Of a DNA stretch of 64,000 nucleotides, positions 26,141 to 34,739 are shown in pieces. Within the stretch, counting starts at the first letter, position 1. Each line of letters starts with the position of its first letter. This stretch comes from Modestobacter lapidis (lineage in GTDB: Bacteria; Actinomycetota; Actinomycetes; Mycobacteriales; Geodermatophilaceae), in the NCBI GenBank assembly GCA_019779905.1, contig JABAKE010000001.1, positions 124,001-188,000 of the forward strand. Reading direction: 5' to 3'. The notes under the pieces were generated by a model that was not told the origin of the DNA, ran no database searches, and saw nothing but the letters and a program-made list of their open reading frames with translations. Both the position numbers and the translations under genes were made by a program.

Positions 26141-27108
26141 CCTCCCGGCTCACGGGTCGGACTGCGCGCCGGCTCGGCGACGAACGCGGCGCCGCCGCCG
26201 TCGTGCTGTCGCTGCTCATGGTCCCGATGCTCGGTTTCGCCGCGATCGCCGTCGACGTCGGCGCGCTCTACGCGGAGCGGGCCCGGTTGCAGATCGCCGC
26301 CGACGCGGCCGCCTTCGCCGTGGCCCAGGACTGCGCCCGGGGCGCGTGCGGGGACATGTTCGCCACCGCGTCGGACGTCGTCCAGGCCAACGACGGGGAC
26401 GCCACCACCGCCCCGCCCGTGCTCAGCTCGGCCCCGCTCAGCGTGCAGGTCACCGGGAGCACGCCGGTGCAGCACTGGTTCGCGCCGGTCATCGGCCACG
26501 ACGCCACCGGGGTCACCGCCACGGCCACCGTCGGCTGGGGCAGCCCGGACGCCGGCACGGCGGTGCTGCCGCTGACCTTCTCCTGGTGCGAGTTCGAACG
26601 GCAGACCGGCGGCGGGCTGCCCTCGGCCACCACGGTGCACACGATCAACCTGACCAAGTCGACGCCGGCCGAGAAGTCCTGCACCGGCCCGTCGGGGAAC
26701 TTCGTCCCCGGCGGGTTCGGCTACCTGGACACCGAGCCCGGGAACTGTCGGGCCGCCAGCGCCATCAACACCCGCTCGCACTCCTCCACCGGCAACGCCG
26801 TCCCGTCATCCTGCTCGCAGGCCGACGCGTCGAGCTGGCTGGACCGGACCGTCTTGCTGCCGATCTTCGACGAGTACGGCGGCACCGGGAACAACGCCTG
26901 GTACCGGGTCTACGGCTACGCAGCCTTCCGGCTCACCGGCTACGACTTCGGCGGCCAGTACCACACCGGCAAGAACACGTGCCTCGGCAACGGCAGTGAC
27001 CGGTGCGTAACCGGCTACTTCACCCGCTTCGTCGACCTGTCCGAGGCCTTCAGCTACAGCTCCGACGCACCCGCGCTCGGCACCGCCATCCTCCGACTGA
27101 TCCGATAG
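26128..27108 (+). CDS. TadG-like pilus assembly protein
   Basis: The 326-residue protein opens DERGAAAVVLSLLMVPMLGFAAIAVDVGALYAERARLQIAADAAAFAVA, the conserved N-terminal helix of the TadG/TadE-like group. Unlike TadE it lacks Glu at +5, so it may not be processed. The outer part has several cysteines (SWCEFER, EKSCTGP, GNCRAAS, SSCSQAD, NTCLGN, DRCVTG) that could form disulfides. It overlaps tadE and belongs to the same operon. Confidence 0.8.
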   Translation: MQRLTSRLTGRTARRLGDERGAAAVVLSLLMVPMLGFAAIAVDVGALYAERARLQIAADAAAFAVAQDCARGACGDMFATASDVVQANDGDATTAPPVLSSAPLSVQVTGSTPVQHWFAPVIGHDATGVTATATVGWGSPDAGTAVLPLTFSWCEFERQTGGGLPSATTVHTINLTKSTPAEKSCTGPSGNFVPGGFGYLDTEPGNCRAASAINTRSHSSTGNAVPSSCSQADASSWLDRTVLLPIFDEYGGTGNNAWYRVYGYAAFRLTGYDFGGQYHTGKNTCLGNGSDRCVTGYFTRFVDLSEAFSYSSDAPALGTAILRLIR

Positions 27109-27118
27109 GGGCACTCCT

Positions 27119-27859
27119 GTGAGACGACGACTCCTGGCCGCCGTCGCGGCCCTGGTCCTCGCCCTCGTCGGCACGGTGGTCCTGGTGGCCTACGTGCGCG
27201 GCGCGGATGCTCGTGCCCTGGCCGGCGTGCGAACCGTGGACGTGCTGGTGGTCCAGCAGCCCGTACCCGCGGGGACGCCGGTCACCGAGCTGGCCGGCCT
27301 GGTCGGCGCAGAGCAGGTGCCGGCCAAGGCCGCCGTGGAGGGCCGGGTCACCGACCTCGAGGAGCTGGCCGGGCAGGTCGCCACCGTCGACCTCCGGCCG
27401 GGGGAGCAGCTGCTCGCGGCCCGCTTCGCCGGCCCGGACGACCTGCAGGCCCCCGGGACGGTCGCCGTCCCGGCCGGCGCGCAGGAGGTCAGCGTCCTGC
27501 TGGAGCCGCAGCGGGCCGTTGGCGGCCGGCTGACCGCCGGCGACACGGTCGGTGTCTTCGTGTCCCTGCCGGAGCCGCCCTCGACGCACGTGGTTCTGCA
27601 CCGCGTGCTGGTCACCCAGGTGCAGGGCGCGCCCGCGCCGGCCGGGGGAACCGAGGACGTCGAGACCGCGTCCGCCGGGTCGGCGGCGCCGTCGGCCAGC
27701 CTGATGGTGACCCTCGCGGTCACCGCCGAACAGGCCGAGGGCGTCGTGTTCGGCGCCGAGCACGGCACCCTCTGGCTCTCCCTCGAGCCGGAGGGCGCCG
27801 ACATCGACGGCACCGAGGTCATCACGCCGGACAACGTGTACGGAAAGGACTACTCGTGA
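27119..27859 (+). CDS. cpaB: CpaB/RcpC-like pilus assembly protein (SAF domain)
   Basis: The 246-residue protein has an N-terminal membrane anchor (LLAAVAALVLALVGTVVLVAYV), then an SAF domain (TVDVLVVQQPVPAGTPVTELAGLVGAEQVPA), and a C-terminal RcpC-type domain (SVLLEPQRAVGGRLTAGDTVGVFVS). In Gram-negative systems CpaB works with the secretin CpaC. No secretin is present here, as expected for a single-membrane organism, so CpaB probably acts in the wall zone. Confidence 0.87.
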   Translation: MRRRLLAAVAALVLALVGTVVLVAYVRGADARALAGVRTVDVLVVQQPVPAGTPVTELAGLVGAEQVPAKAAVEGRVTDLEELAGQVATVDLRPGEQLLAARFAGPDDLQAPGTVAVPAGAQEVSVLLEPQRAVGGRLTAGDTVGVFVSLPEPPSTHVVLHRVLVTQVQGAPAPAGGTEDVETASAGSAAPSASLMVTLAVTAEQAEGVVFGAEHGTLWLSLEPEGADIDGTEVITPDNVYGKDYS

Positions 27860-27917
27860 ATGAGCAGCGCCTGACAACGCGGCGCAGCCGTTCCGCTCCG
27901 GCACCGGAGGCGGGTTC

Positions 27918-29108
27918 ATGAGCCGCGTCGTCCTCGCCGCATCCGACGACGACCTTGCCCGGCGGATCTCCGCCGCGGCCGACGGCGATGTGCACGTGCT
28001 GCCCGACGGCCGGTTGCCCGGCGACCCGGCCCGGCTGTTCGAGCAGCTCACCGACGGCGAGATCCCGGAGGTGCTCCTGATCGGCCCGGGGGCGCCGGCG
28101 TCGGACGTGCTCACGCTGGCCGCCCGGCTCGACGTGCAGTGCCCCGGGATCAGCGTGGTGCTGATCGCCCGGCCGGAGCCCGAGCTCTGGCAGGCCGCCA
28201 TGCGGGCCGGCATCCGGGACCTGCTCGAACCCGGCGCGGACGTCGAGGAGTTCCGGGCGGCGATCGAGCGGGCGGCGCTGGCCGCGGCGGGACGGCGGCG
28301 CGCGCTGCGCCCGCTGGAGGACACGGCGCGCTACACCGGTCGGGTCATCACCGTGGCGTCCCCCAAGGGCGGGGTCGGCAAGACGACGGTCGCGACCAAC
28401 CTGGCGATCGGGCTGACCTCCTCCGCGCCGCAGTCCACGGTGCTGGTCGACCTGGACGTGCAGTTCGGCGACGTGGCCTCCGCACTGAGCCTGGTCCCCG
28501 AGCACACGTTGCCCGACGCCGTCCACGGCCCGGCGAGCCAGGACACCATGGTGCTCAAGACCTTCCTCACCGGGCACCCCAGCGGCCTGTACGCCGTGTG
28601 CGGCTCGGAATCACCGGCCCAGGGCGACACCGTCTCCGCCGCCGACGTCACCCGGCTGCTCACCTCGCTGGCCCGCGAGTTCCGCTACGTCGTGGTCGAC
28701 ACCGCCCCCGGCCTGTCCGAGCAGACGCTGGCCGCACTGGACCGGGCCACCGACGTGGTGATGCTCAGCAGCATGGACGTGCCCGGGGTGCGGGGGCTGC
28801 GCAAGGAGCTCGACGTCCTCCGCGAGCTGTGCATGATCCCGGCCGGCCGGCACGTGGTGATGAACTTCGCCGACCCCAAGGGCGGGCTGTCGGTGCGTGA
28901 CGTGGAGACGACGATCGGCACCGGTGTGGACGTCGTCCTTCCCCGGTCGTCGGCCGTGCCGGCGTCGACCAACCAGGGTGTGCCTCTGCTGCAGAGCGGC
29001 GGCCGGGACCCGATGACCAAGGAGCTGCGCCGGCTGGTGTCCCGCTTCGCCGCCACGCCGCTGGTCAGCCCGAGCCGGTACCGGGCCAAGCACCGGGCGG
29101 CGTCCTGA
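27918..29108 (+). CDS. cpaE: CpaE/TadZ-like ATPase with atypical receiver domain
   Basis: The 396-residue protein has an N-terminal receiver-like domain (about residues 1-125), in which the usual phospho-acceptor position reads LLIGPGAP and so lacks the aspartate. A MinD/ParA-type ATPase follows with the deviant Walker A SPKGGVGKTTVATNLA, VLVDLDVQFGD and VVVDTAPGLSE. TadZ/CpaE proteins place the pilus machine at a cell pole or focus. Its stop overlaps the cpaF start by one base. Confidence 0.9.
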   Translation: MSRVVLAASDDDLARRISAAADGDVHVLPDGRLPGDPARLFEQLTDGEIPEVLLIGPGAPASDVLTLAARLDVQCPGISVVLIARPEPELWQAAMRAGIRDLLEPGADVEEFRAAIERAALAAAGRRRALRPLEDTARYTGRVITVASPKGGVGKTTVATNLAIGLTSSAPQSTVLVDLDVQFGDVASALSLVPEHTLPDAVHGPASQDTMVLKTFLTGHPSGLYAVCGSESPAQGDTVSAADVTRLLTSLAREFRYVVVDTAPGLSEQTLAALDRATDVVMLSSMDVPGVRGLRKELDVLRELCMIPAGRHVVMNFADPKGGLSVRDVETTIGTGVDVVLPRSSAVPASTNQGVPLLQSGGRDPMTKELRRLVSRFAATPLVSPSRYRAKHRAAS

Positions 29109-30520
29109 TGAACCTCGCCTCCCGACTGGACGCCGCGCGGGGTGTCGCCGTCCTGCCCGTCGTGCCTGCGCCGGCGCCGCCGGTGACCGGCGCACCCGCC
29201 GGCGGCTTCACCGGCACACCGGTCCCCGACGCGCTGAGCCGGCTCAAGGACCGGGTCGGCAAGGCGCTGTTCGAGCGCATGGGCAGCCGGATGAACGACC
29301 CGAGCCTGAGCGAGGACGCCCTGCGCACCATCGTCCTCGGCGAGCTCGACGCCGTGGTGGAGGCGGAGAACGTCCCGCTCAGCAGCGACGAGCGGCTGCG
29401 GCTCACCGCGGAGCTGGCCGACGACGTGCTCGGGTTCGGTCCCCTCCAGCGGCTGCTCGACGACCCGACCGTCACCGAGATCATGGCCAACGGCCCGGAC
29501 TCGATCTACGTCGAGCAGAACGGCAAGCTGACCCGCACCGCATCCCGGTTCACCTCCGAGGAGCACCTGCGCCGGGTCATCGACCGGATCGTGTCCCGGG
29601 TGGGCCGGCGCATCGACGAGTCCTCGCCGCTGGTCGACGCGCGCCTGGCCGACGGGTCGCGGGTCAACGCGATCATCCCGCCGCTGGCGTTCAGCGGTTC
29701 GACGCTGACCATCCGCAAGTTCGCCAAGGACCCGTTCGGGGTCGACGACCTGATCGGGTTCGGCACCCTGTCGCCGGAGATGGCCGAGCTGCTGCACGCC
29801 TGCGTGGAGGCGCGGCTCAACGTGATCGTCTCCGGGGGCACGGGCACCGGAAAGACGACGCTGCTCAACGTGCTGTCCTCGTTCATCCCCGACGGGGAGC
29901 GGATCGTCACCATCGAGGACGCCGTCGAGCTGCAGCTGCAGCAGGACCACGTCGTCCGGCTGGAATCCCGCCCGCCGAACATCGAGGGCAAGGGCGCGGT
30001 CACCATCCGGGATCTGGTGCGCAACTCGTTGCGCATGCGACCCGACCGGATCGTGGTGGGGGAGTGCCGTGGCGGCGAGAGCCTGGACATGCTGCAGGCG
30101 ATGAACACCGGGCACGACGGGTCGCTGTCCACGGTGCACGCCAACTCGCCGCGGGATGCGATCGCCCGGCTGGAGACCCTCGTGCTGATGGCGGGCATGG
30201 ACCTGCCGCTGCGGGCCATCCGGGAGCAGATCGCCTCCGCCGTCGATGTCGTCGTCCAGATCACCAGGCTGCGGGACGGCACCCGTCGGGTCACCCACGT
30301 GACCGAGGTGCAGGGCATGGAGGGCGAGACGGTGACGCTGCAGGATGCCTTCCTCTTCGACTACTCCGCCGGCGTGGACGCTGCCGGGAGGTTCCTCGGC
30401 AAGCCGGTGCCCACCGGCGTGCGGCCGCGGTTCACCGATCGGTTCGACGAGCTCGGCATCCGGCTCTCGCCGCGGATCTTCGGCGCCCCCGACGTGCCAC
30501 GCCAGCGGAGCTGGTCATGA
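29108..30520 (+). CDS. cpaF: CpaF/TadA secretion ATPase
   Basis: The 470-residue hexameric ATPase powers Flp pilus assembly. It has an N-terminal domain (about 1-150), then Walker A SGGTGTGKTTLLN, an Asp box (TIEDAVELQL), Walker B-like PDRIVVGECRGGE and a His box (GSLSTVHANSPRDA). The first 45 residues are proline/alanine-rich and probably flexible. It overlaps tadB by 4 nt. Confidence 0.95.
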   Translation: MNLASRLDAARGVAVLPVVPAPAPPVTGAPAGGFTGTPVPDALSRLKDRVGKALFERMGSRMNDPSLSEDALRTIVLGELDAVVEAENVPLSSDERLRLTAELADDVLGFGPLQRLLDDPTVTEIMANGPDSIYVEQNGKLTRTASRFTSEEHLRRVIDRIVSRVGRRIDESSPLVDARLADGSRVNAIIPPLAFSGSTLTIRKFAKDPFGVDDLIGFGTLSPEMAELLHACVEARLNVIVSGGTGTGKTTLLNVLSSFIPDGERIVTIEDAVELQLQQDHVVRLESRPPNIEGKGAVTIRDLVRNSLRMRPDRIVVGECRGGESLDMLQAMNTGHDGSLSTVHANSPRDAIARLETLVLMAGMDLPLRAIREQIASAVDVVVQITRLRDGTRRVTHVTEVQGMEGETVTLQDAFLFDYSAGVDAAGRFLGKPVPTGVRPRFTDRFDELGIRLSPRIFGAPDVPRQRSWS

Positions 30521-31461
30521 CGGGCTCGGCGCTCCTGCTCGTCGGGGTGGCCGCCGTGCTGGCCGCGCTGCTGCTGGTGACGCTCATCGTCCTGCCCGCC
30601 GGCCTCGCCCGGGTGCCGCTCAGCCGACTGGACCCGGCCACCGCCCCACCCTCCTCGGCGCTCTCCGGCGCGGGCGCCGCGGCCGGTGCCGCGGTCGGCC
30701 GCGTGCTGGAGAAGCGGGGGCTGGCGGCCTCGGGCACGGCGGCGCTGGAGCGGGCCGGCGTCAGGACGCCCCTGCCGGACGTCGTCCTGCTGATCGGCCT
30801 GGCCACGCTCGGCCTCGGCGTCACCGGAACCCTGCTCGGCGGGCCGCTGCTCGGCGTGCTGGCCACCGTGGCCGGGCCACTCGGCGCCAAGCTGCTGCTG
30901 AAGGTCAAGGCGGGACGGCGGCGGGCGGCGTTCGCCGACCAGCTCGACGACTCGCTGCAGCTGATGGCCAGCAGCCTCCGGGCCGGGCACAGCCTGCTGC
31001 GGTCGGTCGACTCGGTCTCCCACGAGGCCGAGGCGCCGACGTCGGAGGAGTTCGCCCGGATCGTCAACGAGACCCGGGTGGGCCGCGACCTGTCCGACGC
31101 CCTCGACGAGGTGGCCGAGCGGATGGGCAGCGACGACTTCGTCTGGGTCGCCCAGGCCATCGCCATTCACCGGGAGGTGGGCGGGAACCTCGCCGAGGTC
31201 CTCGACGCGGTGGGCCACACCATCCGGGAGCGCAACGCGATTCGCCGACAGGTGAAGGCGCTGTCGGCGGAAGGGAAGCTGTCGGCGACGGTGCTGATGG
31301 CGCTGCCGTTCGGCATCCTTGCCTTCCTCTCGGTGACCAACCCCGCGTACCTGGCCAAGTTCACCCAGAGCCTCGCCGGCTACGCGATGCTCGGCGTGGC
31401 CGCGCTGATGATGGCCGCCGGCGGGTTCTGGCTCAAGAAGACCGTGGCGATCAAATTCTGA
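30517..31461 (+). CDS. tadB: TadB-like inner membrane platform protein
   Basis: The 314-residue protein has N-terminal helices (LLLVGVAAVLAALLLVTLIVL), a central GspF/T2SSF domain (FADQLDDSLQLMASSLRAGHSL to VGRDLSDALDEVAERMGSDDF) and two C-terminal helices. Together with TadC it forms the membrane platform on which the CpaF ATPase works. Start and stop overlap both neighbours, so the proteins are coupled. Confidence 0.92.
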   Translation: MTGSALLLVGVAAVLAALLLVTLIVLPAGLARVPLSRLDPATAPPSSALSGAGAAAGAAVGRVLEKRGLAASGTAALERAGVRTPLPDVVLLIGLATLGLGVTGTLLGGPLLGVLATVAGPLGAKLLLKVKAGRRRAAFADQLDDSLQLMASSLRAGHSLLRSVDSVSHEAEAPTSEEFARIVNETRVGRDLSDALDEVAERMGSDDFVWVAQAIAIHREVGGNLAEVLDAVGHTIRERNAIRRQVKALSAEGKLSATVLMALPFGILAFLSVTNPAYLAKFTQSLAGYAMLGVAALMMAAGGFWLKKTVAIKF

Positions 31462-32354
31462 TGACCGACATCCCGCTCCCCGTGCTCACCGCCGCCGTCG
31501 CGATGGCCCTCGCGCTGCCGCTCCTGGGCTGGGCGCTGGTCAGCCGCCCGGCCCCGGCCGTCGTCCAGGCCCGGGAGAACCTCACCCGCGGTCTGGACCT
31601 GGGCTCGCCCGGCCGGGCGCGGACCGGTTCCCGCCCGGGGGCCGGCCTGGTCCGGGCGCTCACCCCCCGGGGCACTGTCGCCCGACTCAACCGGCTGGCC
31701 GGCACCGCCGGCCGCCCCGCGGCCTGGCCGCTGTCCCGGCTGGTCGCGGCCAAGCTGGTGCTGGCGGCCGTCGCCGCGGGACTGGGGCTGCTGGTGTTCT
31801 CCTCGAACCCTGGGCTGCTGCCCGGCCTGCTCGCGGCGGCCGTCACCGGCGTGGCCTACTTCCTGCCCGAGCTGCTGCTCTACAGCCGCGGGCAGGAGCG
31901 GCAGCAGGCGATCAGCCTCGAGCTGGCCGACACGCTGGACCAGATGACCATCGCCGTCGAGGCGGGCCTGGGCTTCGAGTCGGCGATGGCCCGGGCCGGG
32001 AAGAACGGCACCGGCCCGCTCGCCGAGGAGCTGGTGCGCACCCTGCAGGACATCGCGGTCGGCCAGCCGCGGCGGGACGCCTACCTCGCCCTGGCCGAGC
32101 GCACTGCCGTCCCCGACCTGCGCCGGTTCATCCGCGCCGTCGTCCAGGCCGACCAGTACGGCGTCTCCATCGCCGACGTGCTGCGCACCCAGGCGCAGGA
32201 GATGCGGCTCAAGCGGCGTCAGCGGGCCGAGGAGAAGGCGATGCAGATCCCGGTGAAGGTGATCTTCCCGCTGATCCTGTGCATCCTCCCCACACTGTTC
32301 ATCGTGCTGCTCGGGCCGGCCGTGATGGACATCGTGGCGGCCTTCAGCGGCTGA
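31461..32354 (+). CDS. tadC: TadC-like inner membrane platform protein
   Basis: The 297-residue protein has the same fold as TadB: helices at about 10-30 and 95-140, a T2SSF domain (ISLELADTLDQMTIAVEAGLGFESAMARA to DLRRFIRAVVQADQYGVSIADVLRTQAQEMRLKRRQ) and a last helix (LILCILPTLFIVLLGPAV). It closes the Tad operon and its stop lies inside a hairpin. Confidence 0.92.
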   Translation: MTDIPLPVLTAAVAMALALPLLGWALVSRPAPAVVQARENLTRGLDLGSPGRARTGSRPGAGLVRALTPRGTVARLNRLAGTAGRPAAWPLSRLVAAKLVLAAVAAGLGLLVFSSNPGLLPGLLAAAVTGVAYFLPELLLYSRGQERQQAISLELADTLDQMTIAVEAGLGFESAMARAGKNGTGPLAEELVRTLQDIAVGQPRRDAYLALAERTAVPDLRRFIRAVVQADQYGVSIADVLRTQAQEMRLKRRQRAEEKAMQIPVKVIFPLILCILPTLFIVLLGPAVMDIVAAFSG

Positions 32355-32385
32355 GCCGGCCACCCCGTCAGCGGATGGCCGGCTC
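32353..32385. terminator. Hairpin at the end of the Tad operon
   Basis: GAGCCGGCCA (32353-32362) pairs perfectly with TGGCCGGCTC (32376-32385). It overlaps the tadC stop and faces the convergent small gene at 32396, so it may serve both. Confidence 0.6.
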
Positions 32386-32395
32386 ACCCGGAGCG

Positions 32396-32734
32396 TCAGC
32401 TGCGGGGCTGCGCCGGGTTGGTCGGGTCGCCGTGCGACGGCGGGTTCACCGGCGGCCCGGTGGTCGCCTGCGACACCGCGGAGCCGCCGGAGGGGGCCGG
32501 GGCGGCCTCCGGCTGGGCCGCGTCCGGCGAGCCGCCCGAGGGCTGCGTGCCGGCCTTCACGTCGTCGAGCCGGTGGGTGAGGGCCTGGACCACCTGGATC
32601 CGGTTGGCGTGCGCCTTCTCGTAGGTCAGCACGGTCTGCAGGTCGTCGGCGTCCAGCGTGCGGACGCGGGAGATCAGGCTGCCCACGGGCAGGTGGTCGT
32701 AGTCGGGCAACGGGAGGTCGTCGCGCTCGGTCAT
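32396..32734 (-). CDS. Conserved small actinobacterial protein of unknown function
   Basis: The 112-residue protein has a conserved head (LPLPDYDHLPVGSLISRVRTLDADDLQTVLTYEKAHANRIQV) that is predicted helical, and a disordered tail rich in P, G, S and A. The head resembles a module in small mycobacterial proteins, some described as lipid-droplet associated; this link is from memory and weak. AGGAA precedes the ATG. No enzyme motif is seen. Confidence 0.65.
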   Translation of the reverse strand: MTERDDLPLPDYDHLPVGSLISRVRTLDADDLQTVLTYEKAHANRIQVVQALTHRLDDVKAGTQPSGGSPDAAQPEAAPAPSGGSAVSQATTGPPVNPPSHGDPTNPAQPRS

Positions 32735-32758
32735 CCGGTTCCTTCCGGTTGGCTTCTC

Positions 32759-32816
32759 GGCCCCCTGCAGGGTCCCGCCGCGAGCTGGCGAGTGGTGGGG
32801 GGCAGACGGCCCTTCT
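32759..32816 (-). repeat. REP-like intergenic element, copy B
   Basis: Read on the minus strand it runs AGAAGGGCCGTCTGCCCCCC, then ACCACTCGCCAGCTCGCGGC, then GGGACCCTGCAGGGGGCC. It lies in the gap between divergent genes at 32734 and 32944. It matches copies C and D closely. Confidence 0.7.
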
Positions 32817-32943
32817 GCTACCCGGCCCGGGCCCGCTGACACGCCGGGTGTGAGGTCCGGGACGGTGGGTAGGCCGCGGTGACACACCTCGCGGGGCTGA
32901 GCCACGGCCCCCTGCCCGACTGCGAACGAGGAGCTGCCGTCCC

Positions 32944-34071
32944 ATGGACGTGTCCTTCCTGGAACCGGTCTTCAGTGCAGCCGGCCCGTACGCCACGGTC
33001 TGCGCCGACGTCACGCACACCACCGAGAACGCCGACACCGAGCTCGACCTGCGGGTCCGGGCCGTCTGCGAGGAGCTGTCCGCGCAGGGCGCGCCGGAGG
33101 TGGTCGTCGACGCGGTGCGCAGCCAGCTCCTGCAGGCCAACGACGGCGGGCAGCTCGCCACCCTGCGCGGCCGCGCGCTCGTCGTGGCCGCCGACGGGTC
33201 GGTGGTGCTCGACGAGGCGCTGGCCGACGCCCCCCGGGAGGCGGTCGCCGAGTGGTCACCGCACCCGTACCTGCTGCCGGTGCTGCGCCAGCTGGCCGGC
33301 CGGGTGCCGCACGTCGTCGTGGTCGCCGACCGCCTCGGCGCCGACGTCTCGGTGGCCACCAACCCCGGCCGACCGGTGCACGAGCAGTCGGTCGAGGGCG
33401 ACGACTTCCACGCCCGCAAGGTGAAGGTCGGCGGCTGGGCGCACAACACCTACATGCACACCGCGGAGAACCAATGGGAGGAGAACGCCGGCCGGGTGGC
33501 CGACCGGGTGAACAAGCTGGTCGCCGGTGCCGGGGCGCGGTTCGTGCTGGTCGCCGGCGACGTCCGGGCCCGGCAGATCCTCGCCGACACGGTCGGCAAG
33601 GAGGTCGCCGACGTGCTGGTCTCCATGGAGGAGGGTGGCCGGGCGGCCGGCGCCGACCGGGCGCCGGTGGAGCTGCGGGCCGCCGAGCTCGTCGCCGAGC
33701 ACGAGGCGCACGACGAGGCACAGGCGGTCGAGCAGGTCGAGGCCGCCTCGGCGCACGGCCTGGCCGTGACCGGGACGGCGGCGGTCGTGGAGGCGTTGCG
33801 CAAGGCCCAGGTCGAGACCCTGGTGCTGGCCGACCAGCCCGACGACGAGCAGCTCTACGTCGGCGGCGCCCCGCTGGAGATCGGGGTCGGTGCCCAGGAC
33901 ATGACCGCGCTCGGGGTCGAGGGTGCGGCCCAGGTGCCCGCCGACCGGGCACTGCTGCGGGCCGCGTTCGGCAGCGACGCGGCGGTCGTCGTCGTACCCC
34001 GGGCGGCGATGCCCGGTGGCATCCCGGTGGCCGCCGTCCTCCGCTACACCGATGCCTCGACCCCCGGCTGA
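32944..34071 (+). CDS. Vms1/Ankzf1-like (baeRF family) protein
   Basis: The 375-residue protein resembles Rv2629 of M. tuberculosis and the bacterial baeRF proteins, related to eRF1 and to the Vms1/ANKZF1 peptidyl-tRNA hydrolases of ribosome rescue. It has three regions: an N-terminal domain (YATVCADVTHTTENADTELDLRVRAV), a middle RNase H-like domain (HVVVVADRLGADVSVATN then RFVLVAGDVRARQILADTV) and a C-terminal L7Ae-like part (VETLVLADQPDDEQLYVGG). Activity on tRNA is inferred from the family. ATG 32944 opens the domain. Confidence 0.75.
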   Translation: MDVSFLEPVFSAAGPYATVCADVTHTTENADTELDLRVRAVCEELSAQGAPEVVVDAVRSQLLQANDGGQLATLRGRALVVAADGSVVLDEALADAPREAVAEWSPHPYLLPVLRQLAGRVPHVVVVADRLGADVSVATNPGRPVHEQSVEGDDFHARKVKVGGWAHNTYMHTAENQWEENAGRVADRVNKLVAGAGARFVLVAGDVRARQILADTVGKEVADVLVSMEEGGRAAGADRAPVELRAAELVAEHEAHDEAQAVEQVEAASAHGLAVTGTAAVVEALRKAQVETLVLADQPDDEQLYVGGAPLEIGVGAQDMTALGVEGAAQVPADRALLRAAFGSDAAVVVVPRAAMPGGIPVAAVLRYTDASTPG

Positions 34072-34080
34072 CCTCCCGTC

Positions 34081-34122
34081 AGCCCCAGCCCCAGCCCCAG
34101 CCCCAGCCGGACCGACCGGCTG
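34081..34122 (+). terminator. Hexanucleotide repeat plus hairpin
   Basis: Four exact copies of AGCCCC (34081-34104) are followed by AGCCGG-ACCGA-CCGGCT, a short hairpin at 34105-34121. The site lies between the Vms1-like gene and the DUF2795 gene. It probably ends transcription weakly; the repeat may vary in number between strains. Confidence 0.45.
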
Positions 34123-34141
34123 ACCCTGAGATCGGAGCAGC

Positions 34142-34399
34142 ATGAGCGACCCGCACCAGGAAGGCACCCCGGCCGGCATGGACAACGCCGACGTCGAGCG
34201 CCGCTCCCAGCTCGCCGAGGCCCTCGGCAAGGAGGTCTGGCCGGCCGACCGGGACGCCCTGGTCGCCAAGGCCCGGGAGTCCAACGCGCTCGACAGCGTC
34301 GTCTCGGCGCTGCAGCGGCTGCCGGCCGACCAGAGGTTCGACAACGTGCAGGAGGTCGCTTCCGCCCTCGGGCTGGGCACGGAGCAGCAGCGCTTCTGA
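34142..34399 (+). CDS. DUF2795 family small protein
   Basis: The 85-residue protein contains the DUF2795-type helical motif DRDALVAKARESNALDSVVSALQRLPADQRFDNVQEVASALG. It is hydrophilic and without a signal peptide. GATCGGAGCAGC precedes the ATG. The family is widespread in actinobacteria and cyanobacteria and of unknown function; it often stands near stress genes. Confidence 0.72.
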   Translation: MSDPHQEGTPAGMDNADVERRSQLAEALGKEVWPADRDALVAKARESNALDSVVSALQRLPADQRFDNVQEVASALGLGTEQQRF

Positions 34400-34460
34400 G
34401 GAAGGACCCCCCTGCCCCCACCGCTCGCAAGCTCGCGGCGGGCCCCTGCAGGGGGGCCGT
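34400..34460 (+). repeat. REP-like intergenic element, copy C
   Basis: It starts directly after the DUF2795 stop: GGAAGGACCCCCCTGCCCCC, then ACCGCTCGCAAGCTCGCGGC, then GGGCCCCTGCAGGGGGGCCG. Internal palindromes AGCT and CCCCTGCAGGGG would fold into a compact stem. Confidence 0.7.
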
Positions 34461-34486
34461 CCCGGGCCATGACAAGAAGGATTGCC

Positions 34487-34729
34487 ATGCCCAGCATGAA
34501 GGACCCGTCCCCCGAGGCCCTGGCCAACGTCACCGAGCAGAACGTCACGACCCGGGCGAACCTGCTGCCCGAGGAGCACTCGGTCGAGGGCGACCTCGAC
34601 CCCGACCGGGGCGACCTGGACCCGGAGGTGCAGGCCGCGGTGATCCTGGCCGAGTCCGAGGAGCGCACCGTGCACCCCGATCCCGACGATGCTCAGGGTG
34701 GGCACCGCCAGTCCGACGACAGCCTCTGA
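34487..34729 (+). CDS. Small acidic hydrophilic protein
   Basis: The 80-residue product is acidic and probably disordered, with LPEEHSVEGDLDPDRGDLDPEVQAAVILAESEE as its most ordered part. AAGAAGGATT precedes the ATG at 34487; an ATG at 34469 is in frame but has no such site. No family is recognised. Confidence 0.5.
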   Translation: MPSMKDPSPEALANVTEQNVTTRANLLPEEHSVEGDLDPDRGDLDPEVQAAVILAESEERTVHPDPDDAQGGHRQSDDSL

Positions 34730-34739
34730 CCGCCGGCGC

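Noticed and set aside
34081-34122. Possible CRISPR-like repeat
   Set aside because: The unit is six bases, without spacers, and no cas genes occur in the window.
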